From Hyphomicrobiales bacterium (lineage in GTDB: Bacteria > Pseudomonadota > Alphaproteobacteria > Rhizobiales > Rhizobiaceae): a DNA stretch of 64,000 bases. Below, piece by piece: positions 45,102 through 53,944 of the stretch. The position numbers and the translations under genes are program-made. The DNA lies in the NCBI GenBank assembly GCA_900468625.1, contig UBUL01000001.1, positions 89,385-153,384 on the forward strand, given 5' to 3'. The number at the start of each line of letters is the position of its first letter. Position 1 is the stretch's first letter. The notes below the pieces were generated by a model that was not told where the DNA came from, did no database searches, and saw only the letters and a program-made list of their open reading frames with translations.

Positions 45102-46670
45102 TCACCTGGCCAGCATTTTCCCCAACATGAAACCCGAACCGGCACCCGTACCCGCACCCGGCCATGTCGAAGCCCCGCACATGTAAAGCGATCTCACTGG
45201 CGTCTTGTAGCGCGAATAGCCCGCGACGGGGCGGAACAGGAAATTCTGGTCGAGATGATGGCTACCCGAGAGGTTGTCGCCGCCGACAAGGTTCGGATTC
45301 TCGCGCTCCAGATCGACGGGCGAAAAGACCGAGCGCCCCAATATCTTGCCGCGCAAGCCTGGCGCATAGCGCTCGATGAGGTCAAGGACGCGCTCCGCAT
45401 AGGCATCCTTGACCTCGTCCCAGCTCGCACCGGTGATTTGACCCGTCGCGTCGCCATGGAACTGCGCCGGCAGAACGCGCACTTGAATCCAGAGCACATG
45501 CTGCCCGGAAGGTGCACGCGACGGATCGATGGCTGTGGGCTGCCCGACCACCAGCGCAGGCTCGGCCGGCAGCAGACCGCCCATCGCCTCGGCGTAGACG
45601 CGCGACATCATCTCGAGATCGGGTGCGATATGGACATAGGCGAAATTCTGGAGCGCCTTGCCCGCCGTCCAGTCCGGAAGGCCCGACAGCGCCAGATGGA
45701 TCATCATCGTGCCCGGTCCGGCGCGAAAGCGCGATATCTTTGCATCGAATTCCTGGCGTGCGGGATCCCCATCGAGGAGCTTGCCGAACAGAATCTGCGG
45801 ATGGACATTGGCGATGACGGCACGTTTCGCTTCATAACGGCGTCCATCGGCAAGGACGACACCTGTCGCCTTGCCGCCAGCCGTGACGATCTTGTCGACA
45901 CGAGTACCCAGCATCAGCTCGCCGCCCTTGCTTTTCAACACGGCCACCATCGCCTTGACGATCGTATCCGCACCGCCCTTGCCGATCACCATCCCGAAGG
46001 CCTGGTTGGCCATGGATTCGAGATAGGGAAACAGCGCGCCACCGGCGACGTCAGGCGCAAAATCGAGATGCAGCCCCCAGGCAGCCATCATCGTCTTCAG
46101 CTTGGCATTCTGGAAGCGGGCATCGAGAAAATCGCGCGGCGAGGCGAAGAGCATGCGTGCGGTATCGTAAAGCCAACCGGTTCCCTTCTGCCTCCAGGCT
46201 TTCCAAACGACTTTGGCCGCGGCCATCGATGGCATGGGCGAACCGAGAAGACCGAAGATGTGCGGTGCGTCCGCACCGAACGCCGAGAGCATGTGCCGCC
46301 AGGCTGCGGCATCGTGCGGCGAGATGTCGGCGATCGCGCCTGCGGTCTTTTCCAGATCGGTGCTGACGCCGAGATAGGTGTTGTCGCGGAAGACGCTGGC
46401 AAAACAATCCGCAGCAGGCACGAAGTCCAGCCCTTCCGCAGAGAGCTCGTTCCTGTATTGCGCAAAGAAGGCCGAGCCGGCGAACATGGAGAGGTTCATG
46501 GCACAGAGGTCGTGCCTGAAACCGGGCAGCGTCACCTCGCGGGTCTTCACCGCACCGCCGGGTTCCGCATTGCCGTCGATGACGGCAACCTTCCAGCCCT
46601 TGGAAGCCAGATGCACCGCCGCTGCCAGGCCGTTGTGGCCGGCTCCCACTATGATCGCATCATAGCTCAT
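45102..46670 (-). CDS. Phytoene-desaturase-like FAD-dependent oxidoreductase 1
   Basis: A 522-residue flavoprotein of the CrtI-like NAD(P)/FAD oxidoreductase family. The FAD motif is VGAGHNG (residues 8-14), and the C-terminal flavin block CGASTWPGAGTGAGSGFMLG is intact. There are no carotenoid genes nearby, so carotenoid desaturation is unlikely. Related proteins in soil bacteria oxidise small hydrophobic metabolites. The start is ATG 46670 with GAGAGGG upstream; the extra 13 codons to 46709 are probably untranslated. Its promoter carries a variant of the block's palindrome (46720-46733). A homologue of similar length lies on the other side of the cyclase gene. Confidence 0.85.
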   Translation of the reverse strand: MSYDAIIVGAGHNGLAAAVHLASKGWKVAVIDGNAEPGGAVKTREVTLPGFRHDLCAMNLSMFAGSAFFAQYRNELSAEGLDFVPAADCFASVFRDNTYLGVSTDLEKTAGAIADISPHDAAAWRHMLSAFGADAPHIFGLLGSPMPSMAAAKVVWKAWRQKGTGWLYDTARMLFASPRDFLDARFQNAKLKTMMAAWGLHLDFAPDVAGGALFPYLESMANQAFGMVIGKGGADTIVKAMVAVLKSKGGELMLGTRVDKIVTAGGKATGVVLADGRRYEAKRAVIANVHPQILFGKLLDGDPARQEFDAKISRFRAGPGTMMIHLALSGLPDWTAGKALQNFAYVHIAPDLEMMSRVYAEAMGGLLPAEPALVVGQPTAIDPSRAPSGQHVLWIQVRVLPAQFHGDATGQITGASWDEVKDAYAERVLDLIERYAPGLRGKILGRSVFSPVDLERENPNLVGGDNLSGSHHLDQNFLFRPVAGYSRYKTPVRSLYMCGASTWPGAGTGAGSGFMLGKMLAR

Positions 46671-47060
46671 CGCTTGCCCTCTCTCGTCGATTATTATTGT
46701 CACATGCATACATCTTGAGTTTTAAGCTTCAAGTATCAATCGGCACGAACTTTCGGAAGAGGACGCAATCAAGAGTAGCAACGTCTCGAATTTTATCCAG
46801 TTTTGCTACATTGTTTCAGCGACTTGCCGATATCCCCGCCGTAAGAAGGACAGTCCACCTTTGCCCTCTGGGAGCATTCGGGAATGCTTGCAATATCATA
46901 TATTGTGACATAGGCTCCCTGCATTCTGCCACCGCGCGGACCAAGTGTCAGGAGGAAAGGCACCCGCGCCCGGCGATACCGACTTCACGCCCGATCCTGA
47001 CCAAAAGAGCCCAAACGGTTCTTCACATGGGATCATGCGATAACAAGGGGAACTAGAAAA
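46671..47060. promoter_or_regulatory. 390-bp divergent promoter region between flavoprotein 1 and the cyclase gene
   Basis: It contains the regulon palindrome variant at 46720-46733 near the flavoprotein, and CAATAT-CAT-ATATTG (46891-46905), a perfect 6+3+6 inverted repeat 155 bases before the cyclase gene. TATTGTCACA and TATTGTGACA occur at the two ends. No gene or RNA is evident. Confidence 0.55.
46720..46733. promoter_or_regulatory. Catabolic-regulon palindrome, site B
   Basis: TTTTAAGCTTCAAG matches the consensus TTTTAAGCTTAAAA at 11 of 14 positions. It is also part of a wider CTTGA-N10-TCAAG inverted repeat. It lies 49 bases upstream of flavoprotein 1. Confidence 0.6.
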
Positions 47061-47843
47061 ATGACCGCTACCGCACTCGCCAGCCTCGCCTCGGCCCTGC
47101 TTTCGGGCTCCGTCAAGGTAGTCGATCTTACCGCGCCGCTCGGCCCGGATACTCCGGTGCTCTACCTGCCGCCGCAGTTTGGCAAGAACACGCCGAACGT
47201 CAAGGTTCATACGATCTCCGAATACAATCAGGACGGCCCGTTCTGGGCTTGGAACTGGCTGGAACTCGGCGAGCATACCGGCACTCACTTCGATGCCCCC
47301 TGTCACTGGATCACAGGCAAGGACAATCCGAACAACACGACGGACACCATCCCGCCGCAGAATTTCGTGGCACCGGTCAACGTCATCGACCGCTCCAGGG
47401 AAGCCGCTGCCAATCCCGATTACCTGCTGACGGTTGACAGCATCAAGGAGTGGGAAGCTCAGCATGGGACGATCGAAGCCGGCAGCTGGGTGCTGCTGCG
47501 CACCGACTGGTACAAGCGCAACGGTTCCACCGAAACTTTCCTGAACGCTGACGAAAACGGCCCGCACTCCCCCGGTCCGACCGCCGAGGCGATCGAATAT
47601 CTCTTGACCAAGGGCATTATCGGCTGGGGTTCGGAAACGATCGGCACCGACGCCGGATCGGCCGGCGGCATGAACCCGCCCTTCCCGGCGCATAACCTCA
47701 TGCACAAGGCCAACCGCTATGGCCTCGCCAGCCTCTCCAATCTTGACCAGCTTCCGGCCAAGGGCGCCGTGCTGATCGCCGCGCCGTTGAAGTTCGTCAA
47801 GGGCACCGGTTCGCCGGTTCGCGCACTGGCCTTGATTGCATGA
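47061..47843 (+). CDS. Cyclase-family metal hydrolase, isatin-hydrolase-like
   Basis: A 260-residue hydrolase of the cyclase superfamily (PF04199), which includes kynurenine formamidase and isatin hydrolase. The metal site is EHTGTHFDAPCHW, with His72, His76 and Asp78 as probable Mn/Zn ligands and His82 as base. The length and the regions WAWNWLELG, TVDSIKEWEAQHG, ADENGPHSPGP and ETIGTDAG fit isatin hydrolase better than the ~210-residue formamidases. Isatin hydrolase opens isatin to isatinate, which leads to anthranilate, the substrate class handled at the other end of this block. A clear AAGGGGAAC site precedes ATG 47061. It leads a plus-strand group with flavoprotein 2 and MarR 2. Confidence 0.8.
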   Translation: MTATALASLASALLSGSVKVVDLTAPLGPDTPVLYLPPQFGKNTPNVKVHTISEYNQDGPFWAWNWLELGEHTGTHFDAPCHWITGKDNPNNTTDTIPPQNFVAPVNVIDRSREAAANPDYLLTVDSIKEWEAQHGTIEAGSWVLLRTDWYKRNGSTETFLNADENGPHSPGPTAEAIEYLLTKGIIGWGSETIGTDAGSAGGMNPPFPAHNLMHKANRYGLASLSNLDQLPAKGAVLIAAPLKFVKGTGSPVRALALIA

Positions 47844-47849
47844 TAGGCT

Positions 47850-47885
47850 GGAAAGGCGGGAGCCTGGGGCTGGCTCCTCCTTTCC
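47850..47885 (+). terminator. Hairpin between cyclase and flavoprotein 2 genes
   Basis: GGAAAGGCGGGAGCC and GGCTCCTCCTTTCC pair with one bulge around a TGGGGCT loop, 7 bases after the cyclase stop. There is no T run beyond it, so partial termination or message protection is more likely than a full stop. Confidence 0.5.
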
Positions 47886-47914
47886 GTTCATCTTACCAAT
47901 GAGGGGCGGCGGCA

Positions 47915-49504
47915 ATGGGCGATCATGATTACATCATCGTCGGCAGCGGCATAAATGCGCTTGTCGCTGCTGCGATGCTTGGCAAAAAGGGCCATAAGGT
48001 GCTCGTCCTCGAGCGCAACGACCGCATCGGCGGTTGCCTGCGCACCGAGGAGATCACCGAGCCCGGCTTCATCCACGACGTCATGGCGACGACCATGGTG
48101 CTGTTCCTCACCTCGCCGGCCTATGGCGCCATCGGCAAGGATCTCGAGGCACGAGGCCTGGAATTCGCACATGCAGACCTTCCGACAGCCGTGCTGCGGC
48201 CCGACGGTTCGCACGTCATCTTTTCCAAGGACAGGCGGCGAAACATCGCCACCTTCGACGAACTTGCGCTCGGTGACGGGCAGACCTTCTCCCGCGAGAT
48301 GGAGGCGCTAGCCGCCGACGCTCCTTTCCTCTTTTCCCTCCTCGGCGGCGCGCTATGGTCGGGATCGATCCTGAAGACAGTCGGCAAGCAAGGCTGGAAC
48401 CGCGGCCTGCGCAAGCTAGCAGCCTGGTTTGGCGATGCCCTGACGCCGGCACGTGGTTACCTCGAAACCAACTACAGGTCCGAGGACATTCACGCACTCT
48501 GGGCGCCCTGGGTGCTTCATTGCGGCCTCGGACCGGAAAGCGCCTATTCTGCGGAAATGCTGAAGGTGATCGGCTTTGCGCTGGAGCTGGGCGGCGCGCC
48601 GATCGTCAAGGGCGGCGCCGCGAACCTGCTGACGGCCTTCGAACGGCTGATTGCCGATCATGGCGGCGAAATCCGTGTAAACGCCGATGTCGAAGCCATT
48701 ATTCCAGGCCCTAATCGCCGCGCCGATGGTGTCCGCCTTGCGAATGGCGAAACGTTGAGCGCAAAGACAGGCGTAATCTGCTCCGTCACCCCCAACCAGC
48801 TTTATGAGCGCCTGATAGCCGATTGGCCGGATCCGCTGCCGGCAGAAGTCCAAACGGGTGTTGCCAGCTATCGCTACGGCAAGGGCGACATGCAGATTCA
48901 CTATGCGCTCTCCGAGCCGCCGCGCTGGAAAGCCGACGACGAACTCGGCAAGGTCGCGCTGCTGCATCTGACCCCCGGTCTCGACGGCGTGTCGCGCGCC
49001 GCCAACGAATGCGAGCGCGGGCTATTGCCGGCCGAACCGACCGTCTGCGTCGGCCAGCCGGTCGCTCTCGATCCCAGCCGCGCGCCGGACGGAAAATCGA
49101 TCCTCTGGCTGCAGCTGCCCGAAGCGCCGCGTCATATCAAGGGCGATGCCGCCGGCGAGATCGAAACGCCTGAGGACGGCCGATGGACAGAGGAAGTGCG
49201 CGAGCGCTACGCCGATCGCGCCGAAGCCCTGCTTGCGAACCAGATCGAGAACTTTTCCAGCATAAAGCTGGCACGTCGCGCCTATTCTCCGGCTGATCTC
49301 GAAGCAATGAACATGAACCTTGTCGGCGGCGATCCTTATGGCGGCTACTGCGGCCTCGACCAGTTTTTCATCTGGCGTCCCTTCAAGTCATCTGTTAACC
49401 ACCGCACCCATATAACGGGCCTATACCATATCGGCGCTTCCGCGCATCCCGGTCCAGGCCTTGGTGGGGGCTCCGGCTTCCTGCTCGCATCATCGCTGAA
49501 GTAA
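47915..49504 (+). CDS. Phytoene-desaturase-like FAD-dependent oxidoreductase 2
   Basis: A 529-residue homologue of flavoprotein 1. The FAD motif reads VGSGINA, with Ala in place of the last Gly, and the C-terminal flavin block GASAHPGPGLGGGSGFLL is intact. The family block GGCLRTEEITEPGFIHDV corresponds to GGAVKTREVTLPGFRHDL in the partner. The two may act on successive substrates or as a heteromer. It starts at ATG 47915 after GAGGGGCGG, 71 bases beyond the cyclase gene, and is followed 24 bases later by MarR 2, so the three form a likely operon. Confidence 0.85.
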   Translation: MGDHDYIIVGSGINALVAAAMLGKKGHKVLVLERNDRIGGCLRTEEITEPGFIHDVMATTMVLFLTSPAYGAIGKDLEARGLEFAHADLPTAVLRPDGSHVIFSKDRRRNIATFDELALGDGQTFSREMEALAADAPFLFSLLGGALWSGSILKTVGKQGWNRGLRKLAAWFGDALTPARGYLETNYRSEDIHALWAPWVLHCGLGPESAYSAEMLKVIGFALELGGAPIVKGGAANLLTAFERLIADHGGEIRVNADVEAIIPGPNRRADGVRLANGETLSAKTGVICSVTPNQLYERLIADWPDPLPAEVQTGVASYRYGKGDMQIHYALSEPPRWKADDELGKVALLHLTPGLDGVSRAANECERGLLPAEPTVCVGQPVALDPSRAPDGKSILWLQLPEAPRHIKGDAAGEIETPEDGRWTEEVRERYADRAEALLANQIENFSSIKLARRAYSPADLEAMNMNLVGGDPYGGYCGLDQFFIWRPFKSSVNHRTHITGLYHIGASAHPGPGLGGGSGFLLASSLK

Positions 49505-49528
49505 CACGTTTCCTAGGGAGTATCGTCG

Positions 49529-50035
49529 ATGGAGGAGCGGTTTTCAGGCACCGTTTTGAGGCGCAAGCGGGATGAGAACGCGAAACGCCCGACCATGGGC
49601 GAAATCGGCCTCAATCACTTCGCGCCCTACCTGATGAACCGGCTGATGGCGCGCTGGAACGCCAATCTGCTGGAGGAGCTACGCGAATACGACATGACGA
49701 CCGCGAAGATGCGGGCGCTCGCCGTTCTCAGCGTCTCTTCCAGCCTCACGATCAACGAGCTCTCCGTCTTCGCCGTGACCGAGCAGTCGACCATGAGCCG
49801 CACCTTGGACTCGCTCGAACAACAGGGCTATATCCGCCGCCAGCCTCGTGCCGAAGACATGCGCATCCGCGACGTCTCGATTACGGAGGAAGGCCGCGCC
49901 GCCTTCGAGAAGGTATGGCCGACCATGTACGACCTCTTCCTGCAAATGTTCGACGGCGTCGACGAGGCTGAATACCGTACCTTCATCTCGACGCTGCACA
50001 AGGTACTGCACAACATCAGGAAGCATGAGATCTGA
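49529..50035 (+). CDS. MarR-family regulator 2
   Basis: A 168-residue winged-helix regulator. The DNA-binding part is LTINELSVFAVTEQSTMSRT followed by LDSLEQQGYIRR and the wing RAEDMRIRDVSIT. It is the last gene of the cyclase/flavoprotein 2 group (ATG 49529 after TAGGGAG), so it is the best candidate for the regulator that binds TTTTAAGCTTAAAA sites over the block. That link is inference. A repeat of about 140 bp follows it. Confidence 0.88.
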   Translation: MEERFSGTVLRRKRDENAKRPTMGEIGLNHFAPYLMNRLMARWNANLLEELREYDMTTAKMRALAVLSVSSSLTINELSVFAVTEQSTMSRTLDSLEQQGYIRRQPRAEDMRIRDVSITEEGRAAFEKVWPTMYDLFLQMFDGVDEAEYRTFISTLHKVLHNIRKHEI

Positions 50036-50059
50036 AGAGATCGGAGTGTCTGTGGCCGC

Positions 50060-50200
50060 CCCGTCCTTCGAGGCATCTTTCCGCTGCGCTTCAAGATGCA
50101 CCTCAGGATGAGGCGGAGCGAATTTCGTAACTAGCGCAAAAGGTTAGACCTCATGGTGAGGTGCGGAGGGCCGAAGGACCGGAGCCTCGAACCACGAGGG
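50060..50200. repeat. Rhizobial palindromic intergenic repeat
   Basis: It lies between MarR 2 and the convergent oxidoreductase beta gene. It contains CCTCAGGATGAGG, CCTCATGGTGAGG (50149-50161) and CCTCGAACCACGAGG (50185-50199), imperfect inverted units of a style common in rhizobial intergenic DNA. No coding potential. Confidence 0.65.
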
Positions 50201-50221
50201 CGAGTGGTTGAAACGACTCCA

Positions 50222-51781
50222 TCACAGCGTCTCTACAGTCTTCAGCGCCCCATCAAGCGCAACACCCTTCTCGTCCAGAAGTGCGGCCTGCCTCAGCCGC
50301 TTCATCCAGGCGGCCCCGTCCTCGCGATCGCGCAGCATCGGCAGGGCAGACATGACGCGATCGAATTTCGAAAGCCCGCGCGCATGCGTATCGGAATAGC
50401 CTTTGACAAGGCGGCGGTTGCCGAGCACCTCGACGGCGAGATCGTAATTCGCGGTCAGCAGATTGGAGGCCGCCGCGAGCCAGGCTTCCCGATGCTCGAC
50501 CTCTCGCGCATGCCGCAACGTGCCGCGACGGATACGGCGTAGCGCCGAGAGCATGTGGAGGCCGAAGAACCAGAACAGCGTGCCAGTCTGAACGCGGCGT
50601 CCCTTGTTGACGAAGCGGTCGAGCCGGGCAAAGAGGCGGGGCCGGTTTTCGATCCAGAGTCCCATCGCCTTCGGCATCGTGCCGCAGACCTCATCCATGC
50701 GAGGGTGCATGTATTCGGTCATGTAGACGATCTGATCGTCCTTGGCGCCGACCTCCTTGCGAACACGCTCGAAGCGCGAGCCACGCACCTTCAGATCGGC
50801 GACGCGAATGACGTCGTCGTAGGCCATGGCCACAGCCACATATTTCGCCGCCTGCGCGGTGAAGGCAAAGTCCCTGCTTGCGCCGCCCGCCTTGCGATCA
50901 AGCGCATGAAGCGCCGCGACACGGCTCAGATATTCATCGGCATAGGCCGGGTCCTGATAGTCGGTCAGCCTCTTGACGCCGGCAAACAGCAGCGGCCAGG
51001 CAACTTCCGGAAATTCGGAGCGGATGCGATTGACCAACCGATCCAGAGCCGGATGACCGGCTGTCTCCGGCAGGGCATCGAAATGCTTCGGCGGCGTTGC
51101 GGAAACCGCATCGCGGGGCTTTTCCTTGACCCTCTCGAGGGCGGCATTGAACGCCTTCAGGCTGGGCTCGATACCCTTGCCGCCGGCGCGGATCATCGCC
51201 TCGAAAGCCTGCTTTGCGAACGGCAGCGCGCCGGAACCGGCCAAAGCGCCGAACATGGATGCGGAAATCACGCTGCCATTCCTGACGGCCATCGTTTCCA
51301 TATCGAACGCGATAGTCCGTTTTGCCGCGAAATCCGTCGCCTCGACCACCACTCCGGGATTGCCGATGCCATCGCCGGGCTTCTCTTTCTCGCCGACCGC
51401 AAAGGAGCGGTGCGTCGAGGCGATCAGCACGGTCTTGTCCGGCGTCACCAGGCCACGCAGCACGGAACGGCCGGCCTCCATCAGTTCGGCCGCCATGACG
51501 ACATCGACATCGCCGGGTGTCGGCATCAGCGAAAAGATCGGGGCGTGACCATCCTTCGCCGGCAGCATTTCGATATAGTAGATTGTCGCGCCCGTCCGCT
51601 GCGCGACGCCGGGCACGGACGTCGTCTGCGCCATCCAGCCTTCGGCTTCGGCAAGCCCGACGATCCAGTCGGCCAGCACGCCGCCGCCCTGCCCGCCCAT
51701 GGCGAGAATGGCAAGCGACAGCGGCTTGTCCGTCGAAAGCCTGTTGGTCCCAAGATCACCCATGCTCACATGCTCGTTCAT
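50222..51781 (-). CDS. Indolepyruvate oxidoreductase, beta-type subunit
   Basis: A 519-residue protein. Residues ~20-215 are the pyruvate-oxidoreductase gamma-type domain (AILAMGGQGGGVLADWIVGL, SVPGVAQRTGATIYYIEM). Residues ~245-500 are the additional domain found in the long bacterial form of this subunit. With the alpha subunit it would convert an aryl-2-oxo acid plus CoA into an aryl-acetyl-CoA and CO2, passing electrons to a ferredoxin. It follows the alpha gene by 9 bases in one operon. The start is ATG 51781. The substrate may be indolepyruvate or a related aryl-pyruvate. Confidence 0.87.
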   Translation of the reverse strand: MNEHVSMGDLGTNRLSTDKPLSLAILAMGGQGGGVLADWIVGLAEAEGWMAQTTSVPGVAQRTGATIYYIEMLPAKDGHAPIFSLMPTPGDVDVVMAAELMEAGRSVLRGLVTPDKTVLIASTHRSFAVGEKEKPGDGIGNPGVVVEATDFAAKRTIAFDMETMAVRNGSVISASMFGALAGSGALPFAKQAFEAMIRAGGKGIEPSLKAFNAALERVKEKPRDAVSATPPKHFDALPETAGHPALDRLVNRIRSEFPEVAWPLLFAGVKRLTDYQDPAYADEYLSRVAALHALDRKAGGASRDFAFTAQAAKYVAVAMAYDDVIRVADLKVRGSRFERVRKEVGAKDDQIVYMTEYMHPRMDEVCGTMPKAMGLWIENRPRLFARLDRFVNKGRRVQTGTLFWFFGLHMLSALRRIRRGTLRHAREVEHREAWLAAASNLLTANYDLAVEVLGNRRLVKGYSDTHARGLSKFDRVMSALPMLRDREDGAAWMKRLRQAALLDEKGVALDGALKTVETL

Positions 51782-51790
51782 ATCGCCCTC

Positions 51791-53944
51791 TCAATCTGAA
51801 AAGACGATGCGGCCGGCACGGCGACGCGCCTGCAGCCAGCCGATTACGCGGGAACGCAGGCGGGCGACGAAACGATCCCAACCCGTCGGATTGTGGATGA
51901 TATCGGCCCGGTAGAAGGAGGGACAGAGCACCGCCGCCTCCGAGACCTCGCCGCAATTGCCGCAGCCGACGCAATTATTGTCGATCGCCGCCACCGGATC
52001 GTCCTTCAGCGGATCGTCGGTATGCTTGACCGACAGCGACGGACAGCCGGAAAGGCGGATGCAGGCGTGATCGCCGGTGCAGACATCTTCGTCCACGCCG
52101 AAGCGCTCCTTGACCATGCGCTTGCCGTCCTTGACAGCCTTGACGAATTGCGGCTTCACGCGGCGCTGCTTGTTGAGCATGCATTCCGAAGAAGCGACGA
52201 TGATCTTCGGCCCCGACTCCTTCGAGGTCAGCGCCTCGCGCAGCGTGTCGCGCATCTTGCCGACATCATAGGTGCGGTCGATCTGGCGCACCCAGGTCGC
52301 GCCGATGCCCTTGACGGCATTGACGATGGAATTGTTCGTCTTGCGACGGGGATTGAGCGCACGCGAGGACGGTATGTCCTGCCCGCCGGTCGCCGCCGAA
52401 TAATAGTTGTCGACGACGAGGATGACGCCGTCCTGCTTGTTGAAGACGGCATTGCCGACTGACGTCGCAAGACCGTTGTGCCAGAAGCCGCCGTCGCCCA
52501 TGACCGAGATCGCGCGCTTATCGGCCGCGACGTTGAAGGCCGACGCAGCCGCCGGCCCGAGCCCATAGCCCATGGTCGTACTGCCGAGATTGAAGGGCGG
52601 CAGGATCGAGAACAGATGACAGCCGATATCGCCTGATATGTGATGCTGCCCGAGCTCGCCCTCGACCAGCTTCATTGCCGCAAAGATCGGCCGCTCGGGA
52701 CAGCCGATGCAGAAGCCCGGCGGACGTGGCGGCACGACATCGGCCAGGGCCTTGACTTTCGGATCGTTGAGGATCGGTGTCGGGTCCGGTAGCGGCGGCT
52801 GGTTGCCGAGCAGCACGCGCTGGTGAACTTCCAGGAAATTCTTGATGCCCTTCATCAGCACCGGCGCGGTATATTCGCCGCCCATCGGCAGAACATCCTT
52901 GCCCGCAACCTTGGTCTGGATGTCGCGGCGCCGCAGGATGGTATTCAGCGATTGCTCGATATATTCGGGCGCCCCCTCCTCCACCATCAGCACCGCCTTC
53001 TTGCTGGTGCAGAACTCGGCGATCTGGTCATCGACCAACGGATAGGCGACATTCAAGATATAAAGCGGCACGGCGGAATTGCCGTAGACGTCCGCGAGGC
53101 CAAGCTGCTGCAGTGCGCGCATGACGCCATTGTACATGCCGCCAAGCAGGATGATGCCGACATCGCCTTCCGAGGGGCCGAAATACTCGTTGAGCTGACG
53201 CCTCTTGATGAAGTCGACGGCAGCCGGCCAGCGCTTCTCCAGCTTCTCCTTCTCGTGCAGGAAGGATGCCGGCGGCAGCACGATACGGTTGACGTCACGA
53301 ACAGGCTTTTCCAGCGCCTGCTTCAGCGTATAGGCCGGGCGCTTGTTGTCCTTGGCAACGAACTGGCCATGAACGTGGCAGCTGCGGATACCGACCTGCA
53401 GCATGACGGGCGTATTCGAAGCCTCCGAAAGCTCGAACCCCTCCTCGACGGCCTGCACGATCGACGGCAGGTTCGGGCGCGGATTGAGCAGCCACATCTG
53501 CGATTTCATCGCATAGGCATGGCTGCGCTCCTGCATGATCGAGGAGCCCTCGCCGTAATCCTCGCCGATGATGATCAGCGCACCGCCGGTGACACCGCCC
53601 GAAGACAGGTTGGAAAGCGCGTCGGAAGCGACATTCGTGCCCGCCGTCGATTTCCAGGTGACGGCGCCGCGCACCGGATACATGACGGAGGCCGACAGCA
53701 TGGCGGCAGCAGCCGCTTCCGATGCCGATGTCTCGAAATGGACGCCCAGATCCTCCATCACGTCCCTGGCGTCGGCCAGCACGTCCATGAGATGGGAGAT
53801 CGGCGATCCCTGATAGCCGCCGACATAGGAAACGCCGGACTGCAGAAGTGCCTTGGTGATCGCGAGAATACCCTCGCCGCGGAAGATATCGCCTTCCCCG
53901 AGCTTCAGATCCTCGACCTCGCGCGCAAATGATCGCTCGGCCAT
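51791..53944 (-). CDS. Indolepyruvate ferredoxin oxidoreductase, alpha subunit
   Basis: A 717-residue thiamine-diphosphate enzyme. The N-terminal pyrimidine-binding domain begins near GVSYVGGYQGSPISHLMDVL. The diphosphate-binding motif is GDGGFWHNG to NYYSAATGG (residues ~480-515). The C terminus holds iron-sulfur ligands: CTGDHAC-IRLSGCP and CVGCGNC then CPSF, a modified two-cluster ferredoxin pattern. Such enzymes are best known from anaerobes, and here the setting is an aerobic catabolic block with no ferredoxin gene in view. The start is ATG 53944. Upstream, a 355-bp region separates it from a divergent ABC transporter operon. Confidence 0.9.
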   Translation of the reverse strand: MAERSFAREVEDLKLGEGDIFRGEGILAITKALLQSGVSYVGGYQGSPISHLMDVLADARDVMEDLGVHFETSASEAAAAAMLSASVMYPVRGAVTWKSTAGTNVASDALSNLSSGGVTGGALIIIGEDYGEGSSIMQERSHAYAMKSQMWLLNPRPNLPSIVQAVEEGFELSEASNTPVMLQVGIRSCHVHGQFVAKDNKRPAYTLKQALEKPVRDVNRIVLPPASFLHEKEKLEKRWPAAVDFIKRRQLNEYFGPSEGDVGIILLGGMYNGVMRALQQLGLADVYGNSAVPLYILNVAYPLVDDQIAEFCTSKKAVLMVEEGAPEYIEQSLNTILRRRDIQTKVAGKDVLPMGGEYTAPVLMKGIKNFLEVHQRVLLGNQPPLPDPTPILNDPKVKALADVVPPRPPGFCIGCPERPIFAAMKLVEGELGQHHISGDIGCHLFSILPPFNLGSTTMGYGLGPAAASAFNVAADKRAISVMGDGGFWHNGLATSVGNAVFNKQDGVILVVDNYYSAATGGQDIPSSRALNPRRKTNNSIVNAVKGIGATWVRQIDRTYDVGKMRDTLREALTSKESGPKIIVASSECMLNKQRRVKPQFVKAVKDGKRMVKERFGVDEDVCTGDHACIRLSGCPSLSVKHTDDPLKDDPVAAIDNNCVGCGNCGEVSEAAVLCPSFYRADIIHNPTGWDRFVARLRSRVIGWLQARRRAGRIVFSD

